Source of the DNA: Haliscomenobacter sp.
Lineage (GTDB): Bacteria; Bacteroidota; Bacteroidia; Chitinophagales; Saprospiraceae
DNA length: 64,000 bases
Direction: 5' to 3'
NCBI GenBank assembly: GCA_016713275.1
Contig: JADJPL010000006.1
Span: 360,069 to 424,068, forward strand
Below, in pieces: positions 47,076-56,485 of the stretch (position 1 is its first letter; every line of letters starts with the position of its first letter). A program made the position numbers and the translations under genes. The notes below the pieces were generated by a model that was not told the DNA's origin, did no database searches, and saw only the letters and a program-made list of their open reading frames with translations.

Positions 47076-47110
47076 CCAACGTCCAACGTCTAACGTCTAA
47101 CGTCCAACGT
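47076..47110. repeat. Heptanucleotide tandem array, 5 units of CCAACGT/CTAACGT
   Basis: Five perfect-phase 7-mers (CCAACGT x2, CTAACGT x2, CCAACGT) in the 80-bp gap between nqrA and nqrB, inside the operon. It is non-coding and about 9 bp downstream of the nqrA stop on the transcribed strand. Confidence 0.85.
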
Positions 47111-47119
47111 CTAATCTCC

Positions 47120-48766
47120 TTATTCTTCGGCGTGCATCAAATCCAACCCTTCGCGGAGGATCTTTTGCAACGGCTGTTTGGAGGTGCAGGCGAATTCGCA
47201 CAACGCCACGTCCTCCTCCACCAGTTCCTTGAGCCCGAGGCCTTCCATCCCCTCGTAATCGCCGGTGATTACTGCCTTCAGCACGTGTTGCGGGTAAATA
47301 CTCATCGGCAGGAGATCTTCATACTGGCCGGTCATCACAAAGGCGCGGCGCTCGCCGCGGGTATTGGTGCTTGCCTGGTATTGGCGGGCGGGGAACAGCA
47401 CGTTGGGATAGGTCCCTGAAACGGAAGGCCTTCCTTCCTGCGGGATCAGCCAGCCGAATAATTCAAAGTCGTCGCCTTCTTTGACGATTGTCAGCTGGTC
47501 GTCGTAAAAGCCGAGGAAATTGCTCATGCCGAGCTTGCTGCCGGAAAGGATATCTCCGGAAATCGCGCGCACGTGCTCGTGCTTCAGATTGTCCTTGACC
47601 AGATCCGCGATGCTGGCGCCCAGATAGGTGCGCACGTACTGCGGGTGGTTCAACTCTGCGCCGGCAACGGCGACTGTGCGCGCGGCGTCGTATTTTTTGC
47701 TGGCGAAAAGCGCGCCCATCGTGAGGACATCCTGTACGCCCAGCACCCAAACTTGGTCTTTGGCGCCAATAGGCCGGATGTTGTGGATTTGCACGCCTGG
47801 GTTACCGGCAGGGTGTTTGCCGCTGAACCAGAATTTTTCTACGCCTTGCGCGCCGGTAAACACCGCCGAAGGCGCCGTTTTGCCATTGGCATTCAGCCCG
47901 AGAACAACCTTGCCCGGGGTCAGTTTGCCCAGCACGTCCAGGCCTTTCTGGAACACATCGCCCCGGCCTTCTACCACGAGATCCAGATCGGGGGCCAAAG
48001 GCGCCGTATCGAAGGTGCTGATGAAGATATCGCGGGGAATATCCTGCGGATTGGGAACAATATTATAAGGCCTCTGCCGGATATGGGGCCAAACCCCTGC
48101 GTCCAGCAAATAAGTGACCAGATCTTCCCGGCTGCTTTTTTCCAGGTCGAACGCGTCAAACGTACGGTACTGAAGCTCCTTGTCTGCCAGGATCACGATT
48201 GCCGTAATGGAACGCTTTTCGCCCCGGCGGATTTCGATCACCTCGCCGCTTACCGGCGCCGCGTATTGGATCTCCGGGCGCTTTTTGTCGTAAAAGAGCA
48301 AATCCCCGGCTTTCACATTCGCGCCTTCCTCCACCAACACTTTGGGGATCGGCGACATGCCCAAAAACTGGCCGGGCTCCAGGCCAAAGGTGCGCACCTG
48401 ATCTCCGGTAGCCACCTTCTTTTCTGCCGCGCCTTCCAGAAGGATATTAAACCCTTTCTTGAGCGGAATGAAGGGGGCTTTACCTACATAAGCCGGGGCT
48501 GATTTGGAAAATAGCCCTGCAGTCATGCTTGGAATGATGCCCACTTTCTTGCGCTGATCCGGGTTTAAGCCCATGCGCTGGGCCTCAATGGCCAGCATGT
48601 GATCCGATACCTGCATCAGCAAGTAAAAGAAAATTAGCACGACAGCAGCGAGAAGGCCGTACAGCAGCAGGTCGCTTCCCTGGCTACCCGAACCCTGGGC
48701 AAAAACGCCTTGCGCCAATAACATCATGGATAGGGTAAGGAAGAATGGCGATGTACTTTTTTTCAT
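47120..48766 (-). CDS. nqrA: Na+-translocating NADH:quinone reductase subunit A with signal peptide and added membrane helix
   Basis: 548 residues from ATG 48766 (MKKSTSPFFLTLSMMLLAQG); the family norm is about 450. The extra N-terminus has a signal peptide ending GVFAQ and a membrane helix (LLLYGLLAAVVLIFFYLLMQV) before the NqrA core, which begins near KKGFNILLEG. In the core, VATGDQVRTFGLEPGQFLGM, GDLLFYDKKRPEI and APVSGEVIEIRRG are typical. NqrA is the quinone-site subunit and normally a peripheral protein without membrane segments, so this anchor is unusual. It is the first gene of the operon. Confidence 0.92.
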   Translation of the reverse strand: MKKSTSPFFLTLSMMLLAQGVFAQGSGSQGSDLLLYGLLAAVVLIFFYLLMQVSDHMLAIEAQRMGLNPDQRKKVGIIPSMTAGLFSKSAPAYVGKAPFIPLKKGFNILLEGAAEKKVATGDQVRTFGLEPGQFLGMSPIPKVLVEEGANVKAGDLLFYDKKRPEIQYAAPVSGEVIEIRRGEKRSITAIVILADKELQYRTFDAFDLEKSSREDLVTYLLDAGVWPHIRQRPYNIVPNPQDIPRDIFISTFDTAPLAPDLDLVVEGRGDVFQKGLDVLGKLTPGKVVLGLNANGKTAPSAVFTGAQGVEKFWFSGKHPAGNPGVQIHNIRPIGAKDQVWVLGVQDVLTMGALFASKKYDAARTVAVAGAELNHPQYVRTYLGASIADLVKDNLKHEHVRAISGDILSGSKLGMSNFLGFYDDQLTIVKEGDDFELFGWLIPQEGRPSVSGTYPNVLFPARQYQASTNTRGERRAFVMTGQYEDLLPMSIYPQHVLKAVITGDYEGMEGLGLKELVEEDVALCEFACTSKQPLQKILREGLDLMHAEE

Positions 48767-48942
48767 TCGAACTACCTTTTTTATGAAGGCTTTCCCGAAA
48801 TGGAACCCAGGTTCCACTGGATTTTTTTAGCCGTCGCAAATATATAAACCTTTTGACGGAAAACAGAAATGCAACTTTTGCAAATAAAGCAGAAAATGCT
48901 ATTTGGATTAATTCTGAATTATTTGATTTAATGAATTGTTAA

Positions 48943-49544
48943 TCAGGTTCTTATAGTGGATTTTGAACTTGTTTTTGGTGCAAGCTTCCGCCAATGGAGG
49001 TACCCATAAACGGCTATTGTGGTATAAATCACCATCAAAATGGCATAAAGCCGCAGATCCCTGAGCCAATATACGCCCACAGAAACCGCATCGATTAGAA
49101 TCCAATAGATCCAATTGCTCAGTACCTTGCGGGTAACCAGATAGGTAGCCAGAAAACTGAATATCGTAATATGGGAATCGAGATAGGGGAATTGGGCGTT
49201 GGTAAACTCGGATAAAGCCCATCCAAGGGCGGCCGACAACGCCGCTCCCAGCACCAGAAATGGCGCATGCCGGGTTAAAGGCCAGGTATGAATCGCCAGG
49301 GGTTGGCTCGCCCCGGCTTGGTTTTTTTCCAGGACACCCAGCCGTAGATACCGGCAAAAACGTAGTACAGGTACAGGACGGATTCCGCATACAAGCGGGC
49401 ATGCAAAAAAACCAGGATGCTCAAAACGGCATTCAGAATGCCGAATGCCCAGCACGAGATTTGTTCCCTGGCGGCGAGCACAACATAGACCAGCCCGGCA
49501 ACTACTGCCCCGGCTTCCAGCCACGTGATGGCCGGTAAGGTCAA
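48943..49544 (-). CDS. pnuC: PnuC-type nicotinamide riboside transporter, one frameshift
   Basis: About 200 residues, seven helices of the PnuC family (SWEET-like fold). The N-terminal part reads ITWLEAGAVVAGLVYVVLAA, CWAFGILNAVLSILVFLHAR and YYVFAGIYGWVSWKK. After the CCCC run 49311-49314 one missing base shifts the frame, which continues HTWPLTRHAPFLVLG and NWIYWILIDAVSVGVYWLRD, with the usual basic tail. The likely start is TTG 49544, overlapping the TGA of the upstream OmpA gene. It supplies NAD precursors. NrtR/NadR partners are not seen nearby. Confidence 0.85.
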
Positions 49545-52091
49545 CGCAAGGTATACTTGTATTGCAACCGTTCGATGATCGGCCGCCCGGTGTCCGGTTC
49601 GGTATTGTCGAGGATGATATCTACGTCGATCACCTCGTCGTGTTCTTTTTCCGTGCTGTCGAAAACGACCCGGATCTTTCCTTTCCCGCCCGGAGGGATG
49701 GGATCGGTCGAATATTCCGTCGTGGTGCAGTCGCAAGCGGAGATAACGCCGATCCGGAGCGGGGTGTCGCCCAGGTTAGCGAACTCAAACGTATGCTCCC
49801 GTTTTTCGCCTTTTTTGACCTCCCCGAAATCGACGACGCGTTCTTTGAACTGCATGATCGGCACTCCTTTCAGGTCTTTGCGCCCCCGGAGGGTCGATAG
49901 CTCGTGGATAACGATCGTAGAAGGAGGCCGGCTGGTATCCGAAGGCGCCGCGCCGGGGTTGGCGTTGCGGTTGGGCGCCGGTTTGTTGGTCTGCTTGCGG
50001 AGGCTGGTCCGTTTAATGGTGATCGAGGTCGGGCCTTTGATGATTTTGAACTCGGTCCGGCGGTTGATGCTGTGGGCGCGCTCGCGTTCCTCTTCGGTTT
50101 TTATTTCGTCGATATAAGAAGGCGTGAGCAAGTCGCCCTCCTTAAACAGGGAATCTTGCTGAGCTACGCGTGCGGAAATCGTTTTGGGCTGTTTTTCCCC
50201 ATACCCTTTGGCCACGATGCGGGCTGCTTCAACGCCTTTCGCGACGAGCCAGCGCTTGGACGAGTCCGCCCGGCGCTGAGACAGGCGTTCGTTATAGGCG
50301 TCGACGCCCCGGTAGTCGGTATGCGAACTCAACTCAATGACCATCTCCGGGTACTGCTTCATGAGGTCGAACACCAGGGTAAGGTCGCCCTCCGCCTCGG
50401 GTTTGATTTTGTCGTCGTCGAAGTCGTACAGGATGTTTTCCAGTACGATCGCTTGCTGGATGGTGATCGTGTCGTATTCCGGTTCTACCGGAGGCGGGGG
50501 AGGTACTTGTTTCAGGTAAAACCGCTGCTCAAAGGATTTGGACTGTTCCAGCCCGGCCGTGCTGACCAGGGCGCTGTCGGGGAAGTAGCCTTCCCGGGCG
50601 GCGAGGATTTTGTACGATTTATCGAGTTCCAGAGGAAAATCAAAGCGGTTGCCGTTGGCGTTGGTCTGGGATTTGGGGCTGCCGTCGCCCAGGATTTCGG
50701 AGATGGTCAGCTTGACAGTCCCACCGTTAAGCGGCTTTTTGGCGGCGTCGAAGATGCCCACCACGAGATCGGCTTTGATTTTTTCTATGGTAAAGCCGTA
50801 GATGTCGTCGCAGCACGTCCGGCTGCGGACAAACCTTCCGCCGGGGCGGTTGGACGTCAGGGCGCCGCGGTAGCCTTCGGTATCCAGGGCGAAGTACTGG
50901 TCGTCCTGGGGAGAGTTAAACCCGATCCCCATATTCCTGGGCTCGCTCCACATCGATCCGTTCCATGCCGAGAAAAAGATGTCTTGTCCTCCCAGCCCGG
51001 CTAATCCGTTGGAACTGAAATACAGGGTACCGTTAAAGAAGAAGGGGGTGATTTCGTCGCCGGGGGTATTGATCTTTGGCCCAAGGCTGATGGGATCGCC
51101 ATAGACCCCCTCGCTTTTCAACGTGGCGTAATAGAGGTCCGTGCCGCCGTATCCGCCTTCGATATCGGCGGAGAAGAAGAGCACTTCCTTCCCGAAGAGT
51201 TCCCCAACGGCAGGGTGTTTGGCGAGAAAGTCCCCGTTGACCCCCACGAGTTCGTTGGGAGCGCCCCAGGCGCCGTCGCCGCCGACGCTAAAGTAGATTT
51301 TACTATCGGCCACGTCATTGCCTTGCAGCGTAGAACGGGTAAAGAACATCCGGTTGCCATCGGTGGAAAAAGCGACATTCGCGGTATGAAACCCCGGGCG
51401 GTTGATCTTCTGGTCGAGGGAATCCGGCTTTTTGTAACCGGCCTCTGCTTTTTCCTCCCGCTCGGCGAAATAGATTTTGGCGTGGTAATCCTGGTTATCC
51501 TCCTCGACGATGATGACGTCGGGGCGGTTAAACCCCGAATAGTACAAATTCCCGCCCCGGCTGAAAGCAGGCGAATACTCGGAAAAGGGCGAGTTGAGGT
51601 CCCGGTCAATCGACGTCACTTCGATTTTGGGTTTCTGGTTGGCCCAGGTAAGGCCGAGTTCCGCTCCGGCGATTTCATTCTGAGCCAATTCCTTTAGGGA
51701 ATCGGCAGGGGAAGACGCCAGGAACTTCTGGAATTCGGGGATGGCCTCGGTGTAATTGCCCCCCATTTTGAGCGACAAGCCGTAAAAGTACCGCAAGCCG
51801 GCCAGTTTATCGTCTTTGTCGCGGCGCAACGCCTGCGCGTAGGCCCTTTGCGCTTTGGTATAGTCCCGGAGTTTGAGGTTCAACTCGCCGATCAGGGGGA
51901 GCAAGCGCTCGTCTTTCCGCTCTTCAAACGCCTCCTCGTATAAGACTGACGGCGTTGTAGTAATCTTTTTCCGCCATTTTCTCCGCAGCCACCGCAACGC
52001 GGGTTTCGTACGAAGATTTTCCAATAGGCTGCCCCTGAAGCCAGGAAGACAGACCGCCTATAAACAGGAGCGACAACAGCACGCTTCTCAT
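49541..52091 (-). CDS. TPR/PD40/OmpA protein fused to a C-terminal DUF1573 domain, one frameshift
   Basis: About 850 residues. Start at 52091 gives signal peptide MRSVLLSLLFIGGLSSWLQGQ. One extra base near 51941-51945 shifts the frame; without it, AAEKMAEKDYYNAVSLYEEAF reads through into the TPR region. Then come PD40 repeats (EVLFFSADIEGGYGGTDLYYA, LYFSSNGLAGLGGQDIFFSAW), a carboxypeptidase-like region, an OmpA domain (ILYDFDDDKIKPEAEGDLTL, IELSSHTDYRGVDAYNERLSQRRADS) and, after a Pro/Asn linker, a DUF1573 immunoglobulin-like domain (VVDFGEVKKGEKREHTFEFAN). It lies between PorP/SprF and PnuC and anchors surface machinery to peptidoglycan, likely together with the PorP/SprF protein. Confidence 0.88.
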
Positions 52092-52173
52092 AGGATCTTT
52101 ATGTTTTTTATGCAAAAGCAAAGGAAATAATTGCGATTACCCGGAGGAAGATGCGTGCTCTTCCTTCTGGAAG

Positions 52174-53208
52174 TTAAAGCTGCGGACACAGGATGGCCGG
52201 ACTGATTTTCGGTTTCTTGTAGATTTTGAGGATGTAATACCCGGCAATTTCAAACCCGCCCTGGAAATTGCTGACCTCGCTCAGGGAAGACACGTTGATG
52301 TCGTAACTCGCCGCGACCCGAAGGTCCTGATAATCCACCCCAAAGATCAACTGCGCAGCGTCGCCCATGCGATATCCGGGGCCGAAGCGAAGCGTGAAAT
52401 CGGGGTTGATCTTATACCCTGCCAGCGCTTGAATGGCGAACTCATTGGCCCCGCCGGTGCTTTGCAGCAAAAGGGTAGGCTCCAGGTAGAGGAGGTCGGA
52501 AAACCGGTGCTGGACCTTGCCGTGCAGCGCCATACGCATGGGGCGCTTGGTCCCGTCCTGGTTAGGCGAGCTGGCGAGGTTGTACTTGGGTTGCGTGAGG
52601 TGGTAGAACGAAAGCCCCACTTCGAGCTGGTTTTTGTCGTCGATCCTGGACCGCAGCATCAAGCCGGCGTTGAAGTCCAAATAGGACTGGCTGTCGTTCA
52701 GTTTGCGGTCGGCGCCGTTGCCGAATCCCAGGCCGCCGCCGCCGGTTTGGGCGGAGAGTTCATCCTCGAACTTGATATCCTGGGATTTGAGGTCGATCCG
52801 CCGCTGCACGTTGCCTCCCTGGAAGCCAAACGTGAGCAGATGGCGGCCGTCCTTGCCGAGCCCGGCATGGTAGGCGGCCGAGAACATCGTCCCTACGTTT
52901 CGGAGCTTGGCGGTGCCCGCTTTGTCGTTGAACATCATCATCCCGACGCCGACCCAGTCCTGCTTGCGCAAGCCCCGGATAAGGGGTACGTCCACGTAGA
53001 AGGAAGGGGTGACGAATTCCTTGCTGATGAAACTGGACCATTGGTCGCGGTAAATCCCGCCAACCCGCGCCGTGCCTTCAAAGGCGCCGGTGAAGGCGGG
53101 GTTGAGGGTCAGGGGCGACATGTTGAACATGGTGAAATGCAGATCCTGCGCCTGCAGGGAGCCCCATGCGGCAAGCCAAAAAACGATCAGGTAGGAGAAA
53201 ACTTTCAT
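52174..53208 (-). CDS. PorP/SprF-family type IX secretion-associated outer-membrane protein
   Basis: 344 residues from ATG 53208 (signal peptide MKVFSYLIVFWLAAWGSLQAQ); a longer frame to 53259 is less likely. The opening DLHFTMFNMSPLTLNPAFTG is the diagnostic motif of PorP/SprF proteins, followed by YRDQWSSF, FGFQGGNVQRRIDL and repeated amphipathic strands of a beta-barrel. The family is tied to T9SS surface attachment of large adhesins (SprB partner). The downstream OmpA/PD40 gene is 83 bp away, so the two are probably co-expressed. Confidence 0.9.
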   Translation of the reverse strand: MKVFSYLIVFWLAAWGSLQAQDLHFTMFNMSPLTLNPAFTGAFEGTARVGGIYRDQWSSFISKEFVTPSFYVDVPLIRGLRKQDWVGVGMMMFNDKAGTAKLRNVGTMFSAAYHAGLGKDGRHLLTFGFQGGNVQRRIDLKSQDIKFEDELSAQTGGGGLGFGNGADRKLNDSQSYLDFNAGLMLRSRIDDKNQLEVGLSFYHLTQPKYNLASSPNQDGTKRPMRMALHGKVQHRFSDLLYLEPTLLLQSTGGANEFAIQALAGYKINPDFTLRFGPGYRMGDAAQLIFGVDYQDLRVAASYDINVSSLSEVSNFQGGFEIAGYYILKIYKKPKISPAILCPQL

Positions 53209-53344
53209 AACGGTAGAGCGGTTCATTAGCTGAGCCTGAAAGATAGGTGTTTTTCCCATATTTTGTCAAAATCCCTCTCCTTGTTAACGGAAATGTGTAG
53301 GGAAGATTGCCAATCCAGGCCCTGCTCTGCGGAATTCAAGCCAA

Positions 53345-54474
53345 CTAAATTAGCCCTGCGTGCGCAAGGGCAGCGATCTGGGTTTCATCCATCCCCTCCA
53401 TACAGCGGAAATGCCCCTTTGGGCATTTTTGAAACCCGATTTTCGAGCACGGCCTGCAGGGCAGCCCCGGCGTCTGCACACAGGTATTGGCCCAGATCCC
53501 CTCGGGATAATAGGGCGCCATACCAAACTCCGGGATGGTATTGCCCCACACCGACAGAATCTCTTTGCGGAAAGCGGCCGCAATATGCATGAGCCCCGTA
53601 TCGTGGGTGATTACCCGACGGGCCTGGCGCACCAGGGAAGCGGACTGGTGCAGGCTGAATTTCCCGCAGCCGTTCAGCACGTGCGCTCCGGCAGCGGCAA
53701 CTATGGCGTCCCCGGTTTGCTGGTCCTCCAAACCGCCCAATAGCAGGATGGGAAGCTGCGATTGCCTGCAAATGGAAATGATTTTATGAATCGGCAGTCT
53801 TTTGGTGGCATGCGCCGCGCCAATGACGAATGCCAGGAACCGGCCTTCCAAAAGGCGTTCCCGGATCTCTTTTTCCGCAGAAAACACATGGGCCAGGTCC
53901 AGCAGGGCTACTTCCTGTCCGGACGGAATAAAATAATCCAGTCCTTTTCCATCATTCGCTATTCCCAACGGGGCTGCAGCCGCAAGGTATCGGTCGACAA
54001 TATGAACCCTGGGCAAGCGGTTGATCTTGAAGCGGACCATCAGCCATTTTTCCAGGTTGAGCTTGTCAAAAGCATACGAGGGCGTTCCGCGAAGCCCGAG
54101 CTTTACCCGCCAGCTCCGAAGGTTGTGGTGCAAGTCGACGATCGCGTCGTATTTCTCCTCCTCAATTCCCGGATAAGCGCTCTAAAGCTATCGTGTAAGG
54201 CGTATACCTTGTCGATATGCGGGTTGGCATCCACAATCCCCCGGTACGCCTTTTTGGTCAGAAAGTGGACCTCCGCGCCCAGCTGTTCTTTCAAACAGCG
54301 CGCCACCGGGCTTGTCAGGACAATATCCCCGATGGAGGAAAATCGGATCAGGAGCACCTTTTTGGGCTTCAAAACGCAGTATTTTATAAAGTCATCATCG
54401 AAAAAGCAACGCGAAACTACAGGCAAAAACGCGAACCGGTATTTAGCACAAATTAATTTTCGGTAAAAAATCAT
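53345..54474 (-). CDS. Glycosyltransferase family 9 (heptosyltransferase-like), one frameshift
   Basis: About 375 residues, GT-B fold. PKKVLLIRFSSIGDIVLTSPVARCL is the family N-terminus and VITHDTGLMHIAAAF the conserved donor-site motif. The start ATG 54474 overlaps the upstream stop as ATGA. A frame break near 54155-54163 (one missing base) separates ALIREL from EEKYDAIVDLHHNLRSW. The C-terminus carries four cysteines (CRPCSKIGFQKCPKGHFRCM), as in Bacteroidota homologues. Likely transfers a sugar to lipopolysaccharide core or another envelope glycan. Confidence 0.88.
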
Positions 54475-55160
54475 CTTCCGCCTTCCAGGGCCATCATGAA
54501 ATCATATACCAGCAACATGCTCGGCCCGGAATAATCCCTTCCTTCCGCGAGCCGAAGGGCATGCGCCCTTTGAATGGCCTCGTCTTTGGAAAGGAACTGG
54601 AACAGCGTGCGGCTTACCTTGACAAACCGCTCCGGATCGTGGCTGGTGGGGATATCCGCTGCGCCGATCCGGCGAAGCGTCCGGATGAACGCCTCCTGAT
54701 CGTACAGCGTATACCGGTCGGGGTAGCGGAAAGCCAGGTAGAGAAAGGCCATCCGGTAATCTCCGCCGTGGTAGTGCGCCGCCAGCTTGTCTTTGGGACG
54801 GCGTTCCTGATGATCAGCGAGGAGCTCGTCGCAGCCGAATACGAACCTTCCCAACCGGCCCTCCACCGAGCGGTCTTCCCGAAACAAATCGGCAAATACC
54901 TGCCGGGCAAACGCCTGCTGCTGCTTCATGAACCCCAGCATAACCTCCCGCGGCCGGAAATCGTCCCCGCTCCAGTAGCGCCGCGTCTGCGTGCTTTCCA
55001 AACTGCGCTCGTACATGCCGGCCAAATCGGGCGCCTCCAGATCCCAATTCGACTGAAAGATCTGCTGGGCTTCCCACAAAGGGAGCCGTTCCGCGGCTTT
55101 GGGGCCGTTCAGGAAGGCAAGGAATTCGCCCAGGGCGGCCTGGAGGTTTTTTAGAAGCAT
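54471..55160 (-). CDS. Conserved hypothetical protein
   Basis: 229 residues from ATG 55160 (MLLKNLQAALGEFLAFLNGP). The open frame extends upstream through a tandem repeat (translated as LPSPVSR units), which I exclude. It is helical and charged, with motifs WSGDDFRPREVMLGFMKQQQ, FVFGCDELLADHQERRPKD and YHGGDYRMAFLYLAFRYPDRYTLYD. I do not recognise a family. There is no signal peptide. Its stop overlaps the start of the glycosyltransferase gene by 4 bp, so the two are translationally coupled. Confidence 0.7.
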   Translation of the reverse strand: MLLKNLQAALGEFLAFLNGPKAAERLPLWEAQQIFQSNWDLEAPDLAGMYERSLESTQTRRYWSGDDFRPREVMLGFMKQQQAFARQVFADLFREDRSVEGRLGRFVFGCDELLADHQERRPKDKLAAHYHGGDYRMAFLYLAFRYPDRYTLYDQEAFIRTLRRIGAADIPTSHDPERFVKVSRTLFQFLSKDEAIQRAHALRLAEGRDYSGPSMLLVYDFMMALEGGR

Positions 55161-55169
55161 AGCGGTTAG

Positions 55170-55288
55170 GACGGTTGACGGTTGACGGTTGACGGGAGAC
55201 GGGAGACGGTTGACGGTTGACGGTTGACGGTTGACGGGAGACGGGAGACGGGAGACGGGAGACGGGAGACGGGAGACGGGAGACGGGA
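55170..55288. repeat. Heptanucleotide tandem array, 17 units of GACGGTT/GACGGGA
   Basis: Seventeen consecutive in-phase 7-mers: three GACGGTT, two GACGGGA, four GACGGTT and eight GACGGGA, with no interruption. It ends 9 bp upstream of the start codon of the minus-strand gene at 55160, so it occupies that gene's leader or promoter. A length change would alter spacing. Confidence 0.93.
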
Positions 55289-55366
55289 GACAGCCTGTTT
55301 TTGTTAAAAATATAAGAGCCTGAATGGTTTTTTTCATTACCTCCCGTCCACTCCACCGTTCACCGT

Positions 55367-56410
55367 TCACGGAGCGGGATCCGGGATCCGGCTATACACG
55401 TCCTCAATAGCGCGGAGGACATCCGGGGAGAGGGCAACGCGGATACTCTCGATATTTTCTTTAAGCTGGGGCATCGTGGTGGCGCCGATAATATTGGACG
55501 TGACGAAGGGGCGGCTGTTGACAAACGCGAGCGCCATTTGGGAAGGCAGCAACCCGGCTTCCTTCGCGATGCGGACGTATTCGCGTGCGGCTTCCCGGGT
55601 GGAAGGGCCGCTGTACCGGCCGTATTGCTTGAACAACGTGAGGCGGGAGGCGGACACATCCGCTTGGTCGTCGTCGTATTTGCCGGAAAGCACGCCAAAC
55701 GCCATAGGCGAGTAAGCCAGCAGCCCGGCTTGTTCGCGGACAGAGACCTCGGCCAGCCCTACTTCAAACAACCGGTTCAAGAGGCTGTAGGGGTTTTGGA
55801 TGCTGACCGGCCGGGGTAAGCCGTGCAGATCGGCCAGGTGAAGCATGCGCATCAGTCCCCAGGGGTTCTCGTTGGATACGCCCCAGGTCCGGATCTTGCC
55901 TTCGCGGATCAGGGCGTCCATCGTTCGGATAACGTCGTGAAAATTGTCGGTCCAGGAATCGGACGGGTCGTATTCAAAGCCCCGCTTGCCAAACATATTC
56001 ATCTTCCGCTCCGGCCAGTGAAGCTGGTAAAGGTCCACGTAATCCGTTTGGAGGCGGGTAAGGCTGCCCTCCAGCGCTTCCCGGATCTGGGCCGCCGAAT
56101 AGTTCAGCGGATCGCGGAGAAACTGGAAGGTAGGCGAAGGCCCGGTGATCTTGGTGGCCAGAACGATCTGGTCGCGGTTCTTCCTGGACCGGAACCATGT
56201 ACCGAGGATGCGCTCGGTGCTGCCCTGGGTTTCCTTCCTGGCGGGAACGGAATACATTTCGGCGGTGTCAAAAAAATGGATGCCCTGGCTCAGGGCATAA
56301 TCCATCTGCTCGTGCCCTTCGGCCTCCGTGTTTTGCTCTCCGAAGGTCATGGTGCCCAGGCAGATTTTACTCACCTGTATCCCTGAATTTCCCAGTGTAG
56401 CGTATTCCAT
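55367..56410 (-). CDS. Aldo/keto reductase (Tas-like)
   Basis: 347 residues. The AKR catalytic tetrad is readable: Asp in FFDTAEMYS with its Tyr, Lys in VLATKITG, and His in YQLHWPERK. The N-terminal YATLGNSGIQVSKICLGTMTFG and C-terminal NIIGATTMPQLKENI (NADPH binding) fit the Tas/YajO-like group, which reduces a range of aldehydes and ketones. It is a single gene, divergent from the zinc-ribbon protein. Confidence 0.93.
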   Translation of the reverse strand: MEYATLGNSGIQVSKICLGTMTFGEQNTEAEGHEQMDYALSQGIHFFDTAEMYSVPARKETQGSTERILGTWFRSRKNRDQIVLATKITGPSPTFQFLRDPLNYSAAQIREALEGSLTRLQTDYVDLYQLHWPERKMNMFGKRGFEYDPSDSWTDNFHDVIRTMDALIREGKIRTWGVSNENPWGLMRMLHLADLHGLPRPVSIQNPYSLLNRLFEVGLAEVSVREQAGLLAYSPMAFGVLSGKYDDDQADVSASRLTLFKQYGRYSGPSTREAAREYVRIAKEAGLLPSQMALAFVNSRPFVTSNIIGATTMPQLKENIESIRVALSPDVLRAIEDVYSRIPDPAP

Positions 56411-56485
56411 GTTTTTTTAGTCTTGGTCAAGCATAATAATTGCTTCAATGCGCCAATTGTTTTTTCTTTACAAAAAAAACACCTC

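Noticed and set aside
49904..51004. Plus-strand open frame (366 codons) opposite the OmpA/DUF1573 gene
   Set aside because: Mirror frame of a GC-rich coding region. It has no domain or plausible start and lies wholly inside the real gene.
55170..55288. CRISPR array
   Set aside because: The units are 7 bp and contiguous with no spacers, and no cas genes are present. It is a simple tandem repeat.
55170..55370. N-terminal extension of the hypothetical protein at 54471-55160 (LPSPVSR repeats)
   Set aside because: These residues are translated from the heptanucleotide array. The internal ATG at 55160 gives a sensible N-terminus.
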